Part shown: one piece after another, positions 6,881 through 14,881 of the stretch | Layout: every line of letters begins with the position of its first letter | Numbering within the stretch: the stretch's first letter is position 1 | From: a virus | DNA: 41,714 bases | Strand: one strand, 5' to 3' | IMG/VR virus record: IMGVR_UViG_3300001349_000030 | Location: 22 to 41,735 of that record | The notes under the pieces: model-generated | Databases searched by the model: none | What the model was told of the DNA's origin: nothing | The model's input: only the letters and a program-made list of their open reading frames with translations | Program-made: the position numbers and the translations under genes

Positions 6881-8122
6881 ATGCAAAAAAAGAAAAAAAT
6901 ATTAGTTTTATCTGATCACGCGATGTCTACATCGGGTGTTGGCACTCAAACACGGCATCTTATTAACGGGCTTCTAAAAAAGAATGAATGGACGTTCAGA
7001 CAGTTTGGTGCTGCAATGAAACATTCTGATTACAAGACAGTTCATATTAATGATGATTTTGTAATTAAACCAATTGACGGTTTCGGCAACAGAGATCTTA
7101 TACGTCTTACGCTTGCTACAGAAAAGCCTGATCTTGTTTTTATTTTTACTGACCCAAGATTTTTTATATGGCTTTGGGAAATGGAAGATGAAATACATCA
7201 AGTCTGTCCAATTGCATATTGGCATGTATGGGACAATGAACCGTTCCCTAAATTCAATGAAAAATTATACGACTCAACTGATACAATAAACTGTCATTCT
7301 TATTTGACATACAAGATGATATCAGAGAATCTACCTAACAAACCACGAGTTAATTTTATACCTCATGCAGTCCCGGAAGAAATATTTCATAGACTCACAG
7401 ACAGCGAAATAAAAAAACATAAACAGAAGATTTTAGGTGTAGGTAAAGAAGATCATTTTGTTGCTATTTGGAACAATAGAAACGCTAGAAGAAAACGTCC
7501 TGGTGATTTGTTATTTGCATGGAAGAAGTTCTTAGAAAAAACAGAAAACAAAGATGCTATTCTAATCATGCATACCGATCCTCACGACAAAGAAGGGTCA
7601 AATCTATTCATATTATCAGAAGAATTAGGTATAAAAGACAGTGTGTTCTTTTCTAGAGAGAGATTAGGCTTTGATAAAATAAACATTTTGTATAATATAT
7701 CTGATGTTTGTGTAAATATAAGTTACTCTGAAGGATTCGGGCTTTCAACACTAGAGGCAATGCAAACAGGTATCCCGATAATTGCAGTAAAAACAGGTGG
7801 TCTAACACGCCAGGTAGTTGATCACAGAGATGGCTCTATAAACGGCGTAGCATTAGATGTTTCAATGAAGACACTTGCTGGCAGCCAAGGAGTGCCATAC
7901 ATTTACGAAGACTACGCATCTATAGATGACATATCTTCAGCACTTTATGATGTCTATTCATATGACAATGAAACAAAGCGCAAAATGTCAAAGAAAGTAA
8001 TGGAATACGTCAGATCAGAATTTAATCTACAGACAACTGTTGATCTATGGCATGATTCTTTAAACGATACAATAGACAACTGGAAGAATGATTACAAACC
8101 ATGGAATATTACAACACTATGA
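6881..8122 (+). CDS. GT4-family (GT-B) glycosyltransferase 1
   Basis: The 413-residue protein is a typical GT-B enzyme. The N-terminal Rossmann domain begins KILVLSDHAMSTSGVGTQTRHL, interrupted here for length at the glycine-rich STSGVGTQ loop. The C-terminal donor domain has NNRNARRKRP and the diagnostic E-x7-E motif (E284 to E292, EGFGLSTLE), followed by GIPIIAVKTGG. It probably transfers a sugar from an NDP- or NTP-sugar in the cytoplasm. No membrane segment or signal peptide is present. Its last codons overlap the next glycosyltransferase by four bases (ATGA), so the two are almost certainly translated together. The acceptor is unknown. Confidence 0.92.
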   Translation: MQKKKKILVLSDHAMSTSGVGTQTRHLINGLLKKNEWTFRQFGAAMKHSDYKTVHINDDFVIKPIDGFGNRDLIRLTLATEKPDLVFIFTDPRFFIWLWEMEDEIHQVCPIAYWHVWDNEPFPKFNEKLYDSTDTINCHSYLTYKMISENLPNKPRVNFIPHAVPEEIFHRLTDSEIKKHKQKILGVGKEDHFVAIWNNRNARRKRPGDLLFAWKKFLEKTENKDAILIMHTDPHDKEGSNLFILSEELGIKDSVFFSRERLGFDKINILYNISDVCVNISYSEGFGLSTLEAMQTGIPIIAVKTGGLTRQVVDHRDGSINGVALDVSMKTLAGSQGVPYIYEDYASIDDISSALYDVYSYDNETKRKMSKKVMEYVRSEFNLQTTVDLWHDSLNDTIDNWKNDYKPWNITTL

Positions 8123-9294
8123 ATAGAAAAAATGTAGTAATTAGAGCACCTCTGCTCAGTCAGTCAGGTTATGGCGTACATTCAAGACAGATAGTAAAGT
8201 ACCTGCTTAACAGAGATGATTTTGTTACAACCTCACAAATAGTCAACTGGGGAAATACGCCTTGGTTGTTAAATCATGACGCCGAAGATGGTCTTATAGG
8301 TAAAATACTCGAATCTTCTATAACAAAAAGGGATAGTTTCGATATATCGTTCCAGGTTCAACTACCAAACGAATGGGATACATCTTTAGCAAAGTTTAAT
8401 GTAGGCGTCACTGCTTTAGTTGAAACAGATAAATGCAACCCAAAATGGATAGAAAAAATAAACAAAATGGATCTTGTAATAGTTCCTTCACAGTTTGTTA
8501 AGAAAACTATCTATGACACAGGCGTCAAAGTTACTACAAAGATAGCTGTTGTAGGTGAATCATATCATGAGTCAATTGACAAAGACATAATAGATATCAA
8601 CTTAAACATTGATACTAAATTTAACTTTTTGGTATTCGGTCAATTTACAGGAATGACTCCAGCAACAGACAGGAAGAATCTTTTTAATACAGTAAAATGG
8701 CTTTGTGAAGAATTTAAAGATAACAAAGATGTAGGTATTGTCCTTAAAACAAATTCCAGCCGATCAACAAAAATCGACAAAGGTATAACTACAAGTCTTG
8801 TAAGTCGTTTGATAAGCGAAGTTCGTGTTGGCCAGTATCCAAAGATTCATTTATTACACGGAAACATGTCACCCGAAGAAGTCGCAGCTCTTTACAAGCA
8901 CAAAAACATTAATGCAATAATTTCAGCAACAAGAGGTGAAGGTTTTGGACTACCACTGCTTGAGGCTGCATCATCTGCTTTACCTGTAATAGCAACTAAC
9001 TGGTCAGGACATCTAGACTTTCTTAATCTTGGTTCATTCATTAGGCTTGACTATGAATTAAAAGAAGTAGATAAAGTAAAAATTGATAACAATATTTTTG
9101 TAATAGGTTCAAAGTGGGCAGAAGTAAATGAAAATGACTTTAAAAAGAAAGCAAAAGATTTTTACAAAAATAGAAAAGGAATCCAGTCAAAATCAAACAA
9201 GTTGGCTGAAAAAATAAAACAAAAGTACTCATTTGATGCTATTTCAGAGCAATATACTAAATTAATACAGAGAAATATTTTACAAAATGATTAA
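8119..9294 (+). CDS. GT4-family (GT-B) glycosyltransferase 2
   Basis: I chose the ATG at 8119, which forms an ATGA overlap with the upstream stop. An in-frame ATG at 8101 would add only six residues. The product has 391 residues. The N-terminal domain starts with the glycine-containing LLSQSGYGVHSR loop. The donor domain carries FGQFTG, LLHGNMSPEEVAALY and the E-x7-E motif GEGFGLPLLE (E274 to E282), followed by ALPVIATNWSG. The family is the same as the preceding gene, but the sequence is distinct enough that recent duplication is unlikely. The two may act in sequence on one acceptor. The stop overlaps the next start by eight bases. Confidence 0.92.
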   Translation: MNRKNVVIRAPLLSQSGYGVHSRQIVKYLLNRDDFVTTSQIVNWGNTPWLLNHDAEDGLIGKILESSITKRDSFDISFQVQLPNEWDTSLAKFNVGVTALVETDKCNPKWIEKINKMDLVIVPSQFVKKTIYDTGVKVTTKIAVVGESYHESIDKDIIDINLNIDTKFNFLVFGQFTGMTPATDRKNLFNTVKWLCEEFKDNKDVGIVLKTNSSRSTKIDKGITTSLVSRLISEVRVGQYPKIHLLHGNMSPEEVAALYKHKNINAIISATRGEGFGLPLLEAASSALPVIATNWSGHLDFLNLGSFIRLDYELKEVDKVKIDNNIFVIGSKWAEVNENDFKKKAKDFYKNRKGIQSKSNKLAEKIKQKYSFDAISEQYTKLIQRNILQND

Positions 9295-9616
9295 TTTTAT
9301 TTCACATTATCACTTGCTTATTATAGGATTGCTTGGACTGTTTAGTATAATATCATCTTATTTTACGATTAAATTTGCAATGATAATACTAAAAACAGAA
9401 GAAAAACTAACAAACGCATTAGACGCCATAGACGAGGAATACATGGAAATATCAAAAGTTCTTGAAAAACCAGTTTTTTTCGACAGTCTGGAAGTAAGAC
9501 AAGTAGTAGCAAGTATTGATAACGTAAGAAATACATTTTTAAATATATCAACTTATATTATAGAGGATTATAAAGATACTGAGACGACTGATGATGAAAA
9601 TCAGGCAGAAAATTGA
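9287..9616 (+). CDS. Small protein with one N-terminal membrane segment
   Basis: The protein has 109 residues. Residues 9-35 (LLIIGLLGLFSIISSYFTIKFAMII) form a single hydrophobic helix; the rest is a polar, acidic, probably helical domain with DIAIDEEY-like spacing and an Asp/Glu/Asn-rich end. The topology is probably N-out with a cytoplasmic C-terminus. The start overlaps the glycosyltransferase stop and its own stop overlaps the TTG start of the late sigma gene, so it sits inside a coupled operon. No family was recognised. Membrane anchoring of a replication or transcription partner is only a guess. Confidence 0.7.
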   Translation: MINFISHYHLLIIGLLGLFSIISSYFTIKFAMIILKTEEKLTNALDAIDEEYMEISKVLEKPVFFDSLEVRQVVASIDNVRNTFLNISTYIIEDYKDTETTDDENQAEN

Positions 9617-10350
9617 TAATAAAAAAAATATCTCGTAAGCGTGGAAAGAAAAAGGGTACAAAAATGTACTTTGGGCGCCCTGCCCATGATGCAATTTGCG
9701 AATTTCAAGCAGAGACAGTTGAAAAAGAAAGGCACAAGATATATATCACTAGAATAAAACAACCTTTTAACAAGCTTGTTGAGAATCTTATCTTTATTCA
9801 CGGATTTAAATCATTAACAGGTTCTTACGAAGATTTAAAAAATGACTGTGTAACTTTTTTATACGAGACGCTTCATAAGTTTGATCCTTCAAAAGGTTCT
9901 AAGGCTTTTTCTTATTTTAACGTTGTAGCCAAGAACTGGCTTATTATACAGTCAAAAAAGAACACAAGAGATATGAAGAGATCTGTATCAATAGACGACA
10001 CAGAGATACTGAGCAATAGGGACAAAGTTGCAATCGAGAATCACTCTATAGCAGAGTCTCAAGACGCTCATATGATTAGAGAGAATGCTATACAAAACCT
10101 TTTCTCTTTATTAGAAGAAATAAAAAATAGAGTAGATGGCGTCAATGAAGTTGCCTGTATTGACTCAATAATTACACTTTTTTCAAGCATAGAAGATCTT
10201 GAATTCTTAAACAAGCGAGCAGTGTTCGTCTATCTTAGAGACATTTCAGGGCTAAATCCAAAACAATTATCTGTTTCAATGTCATCAATAAGAAAGCATT
10301 ACAGATCAATTAAAAAAGATGATCAATTCGACATATTCTTCGGCGGATAA
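9613..10350 (+). CDS. 55: T4 gp55-like late transcription sigma factor
   Basis: The protein has 245 residues. Region-2-like sequence runs from Y72: YEDLKNDCVTFLYETL, then KFDPSKGSKAFSYFNVVAKNWLI, a pattern shared by sigma-70 region 2 and phage late sigma factors. A second helical segment near 197-233 (LRDISGLNPKQLSVSMSSIRKHY) looks like a weak HTH. The final residues QFDIFF (238-243) fit a bacterial sliding-clamp-binding motif; T4 gp55 likewise binds its clamp through its extreme C-terminus. The TTG start at 9613 overlaps the previous stop (TTGA). An alternative ATG at 9664, with AAGGG upstream, would remove 17 basic residues. It probably directs host RNA polymerase to late promoters. Confidence 0.85.
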   Translation: MIIKKISRKRGKKKGTKMYFGRPAHDAICEFQAETVEKERHKIYITRIKQPFNKLVENLIFIHGFKSLTGSYEDLKNDCVTFLYETLHKFDPSKGSKAFSYFNVVAKNWLIIQSKKNTRDMKRSVSIDDTEILSNRDKVAIENHSIAESQDAHMIRENAIQNLFSLLEEIKNRVDGVNEVACIDSIITLFSSIEDLEFLNKRAVFVYLRDISGLNPKQLSVSMSSIRKHYRSIKKDDQFDIFFGG

Positions 10351-10719
10351 ATGACAACAAAAGAAAAATTAAACAAAGAACTTACTAAGATAGCTGACAA
10401 AGATAAAAAAGTAAAACAGTTTTCTGATTTATTAGATTCAATTGAATCAATAGAAGACAAAAGAAAGTTTTTATGGAAAGAGATATATGAGAATGCTGTA
10501 AAAGACAGAGAGTGTGCATCGTTCCTTTTTGCAGATCTGTTTAAAGATCTATCGGGTTCAGCACAACATGCAGTAGCAGGTACAATAGCTGCTAAATATC
10601 TTGAAAGAATGAGCAAGTCAAACGATCAAATGTTAAAGCTTGCAGAACTAATATCAAAAGCAGAAGAAGATAATTCTAAAATAGACTCAGAAGATATTTA
10701 TTCTACAATAATGGGATAG
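10351..10719 (+). CDS. Small helical protein next to the late sigma factor
   Basis: The protein has 122 residues, is highly charged and is predicted to be almost entirely helical (KELTKIADKDKKVKQFSDLL, then a central KRKFLWKEIYENA helix and an Ala-rich AGTIAAKYLERM helix). There is no signal peptide, membrane segment or cysteine cluster. The start follows the sigma stop immediately (TAAATG). Its position and size (T4 gp33 is 112 residues) invite comparison with the late co-activator gp33, but I see no clamp-binding C-terminus and no clear similarity. It is best treated as an unassigned protein of the late-regulation or baseplate-assembly operon. Confidence 0.7.
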   Translation: MTTKEKLNKELTKIADKDKKVKQFSDLLDSIESIEDKRKFLWKEIYENAVKDRECASFLFADLFKDLSGSAQHAVAGTIAAKYLERMSKSNDQMLKLAELISKAEEDNSKIDSEDIYSTIMG

Positions 10720-10741
10720 TTCATGGACAACGGTACGAAAA

Positions 10742-12052
10742 ATGGGAATTGACGACTACAGGAGAGCGACTAGAGATATTTCAACACATGTTGGAAAAGC
10801 TTTAAATAAAAACCCTGAAAGTACATTCGCTGCTTATGTTGTAGATGTAATAGACGATCCAAAAAGAGTCTCTGCAGAAAGAAAAGCAACAATATTAAAG
10901 TTTCTACATAACAAAGAAGCGTTTGACTATTTACCTGGAAAGTCAATAATATTTGCAAAAATAAACAGTCTAGGGAACATGAAAGGAAGCAAAGTTTTTT
11001 ATGCTCTTCCTTTTATGTCACCACATTTTTCACAACCTATAAATGCTGGTGAAATGGCATGGGTATTTAATGACAACGGTTCGTATTATTGGATAACTAG
11101 ACAAACTTCATTGTCAAACTTAGAAGACATAAACTACACTAGTGGTCAAAGAGAAATAAACCCAGAAGACACATCCTCAGTTTCATCTAATATTGACATA
11201 GCAATGGGAGTGGAACAGACTGACGCCACAAAAGAGCCAGACTTTCCACGCATAACTAGTACTAATGATGTTGATCTACAGAGATTATTGACGTTTTACG
11301 ACAGTCATTCATCTAGGAGTTTCATAGGCGAACCTGTTCCTATTGTAAAACCTAAGGGGAATGAATTTCTATTACAAGGTGGTAACAATTCATCAATTAA
11401 GCTAAGTAATAATAATTCACTCAACGCTGGAAACATTGAATTAACTGCTGGAATAACGGCAAATTCTTACAACTCATCAAGAAAAAATGAAAGAGGCTAT
11501 GAAGAAACAGATAGAGCTGTATTAGAGGATCAAAATGTAAATGAAGGTGAATCAAATTATATAGAAGACTCATCAAGAGTGTTTATATCTGCCGGTGATG
11601 ATTCAGTAAATAGATTTATATATGGCGACGCAGGAGATGAAGAACCAGAAATATCTGATGATGATGTTACATCTTTTGTTACAAACCCAAGTTTAAAATA
11701 TGTACCAACTATTGCATCAAAAACTACTGACTATTTTGTAATAACAAACTCAGAGGGTGGAATACACCTAAGAAACAATGGTGGGTCTCACATAAGTATA
11801 AAATCATCACAGATAAATGTTATAAGCGATAGGGTTGTATTGTCTGGAACTAATGATAACCTTGAACCAGCTACAAAATCTAAAAAATTACAAAGTCTCT
11901 TGGAAGATCTTACAGATATATTAAAAGAGTTAGTGATCCCTACTTCTGTAGGACCCGCCCCTGCTGCAGGTGATCCGAAATTCATTGCTGCAATAGCTAT
12001 ATGGGTCAAAAGACTGTCAGAAATAGAAAGCATTTCAGTAGAGCACGATTAA
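10742..12052 (+). CDS. Baseplate spike/hub-like protein with OB-fold-type N-terminus
   Basis: The protein has 436 residues. Residues about 60-120 contain MSPHFSQPINAGEMAWVFND followed by YYWITRQT, which fits the OB-fold of phage baseplate spike proteins (loading strands around a P-x-x-GE-x-x-W core). The middle is an Asn/Ser-rich linker with acidic stretches. Residues about 340-375 (GGIHLRNNGGSHISIKSS) are the short alternating strands typical of a spike beta-helix, and the C-terminus is a helical pair. No lysozyme domain like that of T4 gp5 is visible. The gene precedes gp25 and gp6, the expected place for a hub/spike gene. Homology to gp5 is inferred. Confidence 0.65.
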   Translation: MGIDDYRRATRDISTHVGKALNKNPESTFAAYVVDVIDDPKRVSAERKATILKFLHNKEAFDYLPGKSIIFAKINSLGNMKGSKVFYALPFMSPHFSQPINAGEMAWVFNDNGSYYWITRQTSLSNLEDINYTSGQREINPEDTSSVSSNIDIAMGVEQTDATKEPDFPRITSTNDVDLQRLLTFYDSHSSRSFIGEPVPIVKPKGNEFLLQGGNNSSIKLSNNNSLNAGNIELTAGITANSYNSSRKNERGYEETDRAVLEDQNVNEGESNYIEDSSRVFISAGDDSVNRFIYGDAGDEEPEISDDDVTSFVTNPSLKYVPTIASKTTDYFVITNSEGGIHLRNNGGSHISIKSSQINVISDRVVLSGTNDNLEPATKSKKLQSLLEDLTDILKELVIPTSVGPAPAAGDPKFIAAIAIWVKRLSEIESISVEHD

Positions 12053-12523
12053 ATGCCATTATCACAGGAAAATTTAAAACAAGACTTATTAGATATAGTT
12101 TTTAATTCTGAATTTTCGTCGACGATCACTGCATCAGAGGCTTGGTTAACTGTATTGTCAAATTATATATCAAGTATGTCAGTACCTCCTTCTTCAACAA
12201 TGGCAATTACATCCAAAGCCGCCGCAGCTGCTACACTTTCTGGGTTGTCGACTTCTTTTGCTATAATACCTTCGTTGCCGCCTGTAACGTTTGCGACAAT
12301 TGACACTATTTTTATGCCTTTTTTATTAACTGACGTCAACTCGATTGCGCTCACAAACACTCTAACACCACCTATTGGTTTTGGTACATACGCATTTGCA
12401 GGTATAGTTACCGGTGATGACAATGAAACAATTGCAAGCAAGATGTCGTCAAATATTCACAAAACAATAACAAGTTCAGTCTGGATAAACGCAACAACTG
12501 GCGTGACAGGCACTTGGGCATAA
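12053..12523 (+). CDS. Ala/Ser/Thr-rich putative virion protein
   Basis: The protein has 156 residues. A short helical N-terminus (LSQENLKQDLLDIVFN, then SEAWLTVLSNYI) is followed by Ala-rich and Thr/Pro-rich hydrophobic segments and ends in a TGVTGTWA strand. It lacks charged clusters and cysteines. The ATG abuts the preceding stop, so it is co-translated with the spike-like protein and probably contributes to the baseplate centre. The SSVWINATTGVTGTW ending resembles small structural proteins seen next to spike genes in other large phages, but I recognise no named family. Confidence 0.6.
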   Translation: MPLSQENLKQDLLDIVFNSEFSSTITASEAWLTVLSNYISSMSVPPSSTMAITSKAAAAATLSGLSTSFAIIPSLPPVTFATIDTIFMPFLLTDVNSIALTNTLTPPIGFGTYAFAGIVTGDDNETIASKMSSNIHKTITSSVWINATTGVTGTWA

Positions 12524-12573
12524 TTTAATAACATAATATTTTTATTCATCATATTTAATAACAAGGAATAAAT
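12524..12573 (+). promoter_or_regulatory. AT-rich leader before the gp25/gp6 genes
   Basis: The gap contains CATAATATTTTTAT at 12530-12543 and ATATTTAATAAC at 12551-12562, loosely similar to the recurrent GTAATATTTATA element. AAGGA sits eight bases before the GTG start at 12574 and decides the start codon, because the overlapping ATG at 12572 is out of frame. Confidence 0.35.
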
Positions 12574-13044
12574 GTGGCAAGTTATAATTTTAAAAATGTG
12601 GGTATTGAAAGAAACTCAAATGAACTTAAAACTTCAAGGACTTTTGAATCGCATTACGGTATAAAAACACCACTCACAAAAGGCGAGGGGATGTTGTTTG
12701 AAATGTCTAGCGATTTTAGAAAACAAATAAATGACAATCTAGCAAATCTTATAAAAACGAATAACGGTGAAAGACTAGGTTCCTATAATATAGGAGCAAA
12801 CATCCGTCCATTGTTGACAGAAAATCTAGCAGAAGATGACTTTGCCGAAGTAGTGATGACAAGAATAAAAACAGCAGTATCAAGCAGCATGCCGTATGTA
12901 GAACTGTCAGACTTCGAATATAATATGGGAAAAATCGACATAATAACAGGAGCTGCACCTGTCCTTATAACGTTGACTTATTCAATAAGAAGTGTAAATA
13001 TAATAAACAAAAAACTTAGTGTTATTGTTCAACCCGTGAGTTAA
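12574..13044 (+). CDS. 25: gp25-like baseplate wedge protein (GPW/gp25 family)
   Basis: The protein has 156 residues (T4 gp25 has 132). The family signature runs from HYGIKTPL (27-34) through NDNLANLIKTNNGERLGSYN (53-72; G65-E66-R67) to GANIRPLL (74-81). In contractile tails this protein joins the wedge to the first sheath ring and nucleates sheath assembly. GTG is the start, supported by AAGGA at proper spacing. It directly precedes the gp6-like gene, as in many T4-like phages. The N-terminal 25 residues are a phage-specific extension. Confidence 0.9.
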   Translation: MASYNFKNVGIERNSNELKTSRTFESHYGIKTPLTKGEGMLFEMSSDFRKQINDNLANLIKTNNGERLGSYNIGANIRPLLTENLAEDDFAEVVMTRIKTAVSSSMPYVELSDFEYNMGKIDIITGAAPVLITLTYSIRSVNIINKKLSVIVQPVS

Positions 13045-13045
13045 A

Positions 13046-14881
13046 ATGCAAAAAAAATTATTAAATGAATTAAAAAGTGTAAAAAAGAGATCATTCTACG
13101 GTAGAGACTTTGATGCACTCCGTAGTGATCTTGTAGAATACGCAACAACGTATTTTCCAGATTCAATCCAGGATTTCTCTGATGCTTCTGTAGGTGGTCT
13201 GTTTCTAGATATGGCAGCTCATGTGGGTGATGTTATGTCTTTCTATCTAGATCATCAGTTTAATGAATTAGATATTAATACAGCTGTACAAACAAAAAAT
13301 ATTGAAAAACTTTTAAAAACAGCAGGAATAAAGAACAGATCATCTTCACCTTCAATTGTAAATATAGACTTCTACTTGACAGTACCTTCAGCAGTTGATA
13401 TAAATGGCAATATCGTTGTAGACCCTAACGTTCTTCCTATAATTCTCACTGGCACGTCTATGACGTCAAACACAGGAATTAAATTTGAACTAATGGAGGA
13501 CTTAGACTTCTCTAGAAAAATTTTTGATGAATATACTCATGAACGTTTTATAAACACTGATGATTTAGATGCTGATCTTAACCCAAAATCATATATTATA
13601 AAAATGACAGGAATCTGCGTATCCGGAGAGACAAAAACAAGTGTTGTAGCTGCTGGAAGTTTCAAACAGTTTAAAACAATAGTAATATCTGACTCAGATA
13701 TAAATGAAATTCTAAGAATAAAAGACACAGCAGGAAATGAATACTACGAAGTAGATTATTTATCTCAAGATGTTGTTTTTCGTTCTGTCCAAAACAAAGG
13801 CTACGACTACGATGTTGTTTCTGATAATCTCGAAATAATACCAGCCCCATACAGATTCACTAGAGAGCTAGATAGAATTTCAGGACAAACAGAGCTAACA
13901 TTTGGTAGTGGAAACGAAATGACACTTGATACCGATTATATACCGGATCCAAGCGAATTCGCTCTTCCTATGTATGGAAAGACAACATTAAGTAGACAGT
14001 CAATTGACCCTAACAACATGTTGTCAACATCAACTCTTGGAATGTCACCATACAATACTAATTTAACAATAACTTACAGGAAGGGCGGTGGTTTAAATCA
14101 TAATGTAGCTGCTACTTCTATTAAGACCGTTGAAAAATTATTATTCTTGTATAACAGAAATTCAACGTCTTATATCAATTTTGGAATTAGAAACTCATTA
14201 AGTGTGGTAAACACAAGTTCAGCTCGTGGAGGTGAAGATAAGCCTACATTAAACGAATTAAGGTTCGAATACAAAGGACATCAAAACTCTCAATCAAGAA
14301 TTGTGACTAAGAATGATCTTCTTACAAGAGTTTACACATTACCTACAAACTTCGGAAGAGTCTTTAGAGCAGGACTTTCAAATACAACAAGCAATTTGTT
14401 TTCAACGCAGCTATTTATCATAAGCAGAGATTCAAAAGGAGCTCTAGTATCATCATCAGATAGTCTTAAAAAGAACCTCGAAGTATATCTAAACCAATAT
14501 AGACTAATAACAGATGCTATTGATATTTTGGATGCGTTCATAATAAACATAGGAGTTGAATACGAAATCGTCTCTGATGGTATTGTTAATAAGAATATAA
14601 TTGTTGAAAATATTAATAAAAAAATCAAATCACTGTTTGATATAAAAAAATGGCATTTAGACATGCCAATAAATAAAACAAACATAGAGATGTTAATAAC
14701 TGCTACAGACGGTGTAGTTTCACTAAATTATTGCACAATTCTAAACAAAACAGGGACAGGTTATAGTTCTTATAACTTAGACATAAACAAAAATACATCT
14801 GGAAAATTCTTAGTTGGTCCACCCGGCTCTATATTTGAATTAAAAAGCTCAAAAGACGACATTACAGGATACGTGAAATAA
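13046..14881 (+). CDS. 6: gp6-like baseplate wedge protein (baseplate J family)
   Basis: The protein has 611 residues; T4 gp6 has 660. The N-terminus SDASVGGLFLDMAAHVGDVM (near residues 45-65) is the conserved opening of gp6/baseplate-J proteins (usually D-x-x-x-G-x-x-L-x-D-x-x-A-x-x-x-D-x-x), followed by YLDHQFNELDINTAVQ. The C-terminal half has the KNIIVENINKKIKSLFDIKKW and VVSLNYCTI elements of the wedge-ring core. gp6 dimers form the inner ring of the baseplate and carry the remaining wedge proteins. Its stop overlaps the next start by one base (TAATG). Confidence 0.9.
   Translation: MQKKLLNELKSVKKRSFYGRDFDALRSDLVEYATTYFPDSIQDFSDASVGGLFLDMAAHVGDVMSFYLDHQFNELDINTAVQTKNIEKLLKTAGIKNRSSSPSIVNIDFYLTVPSAVDINGNIVVDPNVLPIILTGTSMTSNTGIKFELMEDLDFSRKIFDEYTHERFINTDDLDADLNPKSYIIKMTGICVSGETKTSVVAAGSFKQFKTIVISDSDINEILRIKDTAGNEYYEVDYLSQDVVFRSVQNKGYDYDVVSDNLEIIPAPYRFTRELDRISGQTELTFGSGNEMTLDTDYIPDPSEFALPMYGKTTLSRQSIDPNNMLSTSTLGMSPYNTNLTITYRKGGGLNHNVAATSIKTVEKLLFLYNRNSTSYINFGIRNSLSVVNTSSARGGEDKPTLNELRFEYKGHQNSQSRIVTKNDLLTRVYTLPTNFGRVFRAGLSNTTSNLFSTQLFIISRDSKGALVSSSDSLKKNLEVYLNQYRLITDAIDILDAFIINIGVEYEIVSDGIVNKNIIVENINKKIKSLFDIKKWHLDMPINKTNIEMLITATDGVVSLNYCTILNKTGTGYSSYNLDINKNTSGKFLVGPPGSIFELKSSKDDITGYVK

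Noticed and set aside
7074-7289. Same-strand frame of 71 codons inside the first GT4 gene
   Set aside because: It is out of frame with a gene that has all GT4 motifs, and lacks its own ribosome site.
10351-10719. T4 gp33 homolog
   Set aside because: Size and location are suggestive, but the C-terminal clamp-binding signature of gp33 is missing.
12163-12441. Minus-strand open frame of 92 codons
   Set aside because: It is antisense to the Ala/Thr-rich gene at 12053, which is properly placed in the operon.
14332-14685. Minus-strand open frame of 117 codons
   Set aside because: It is antisense to the well-supported gp6-like gene.
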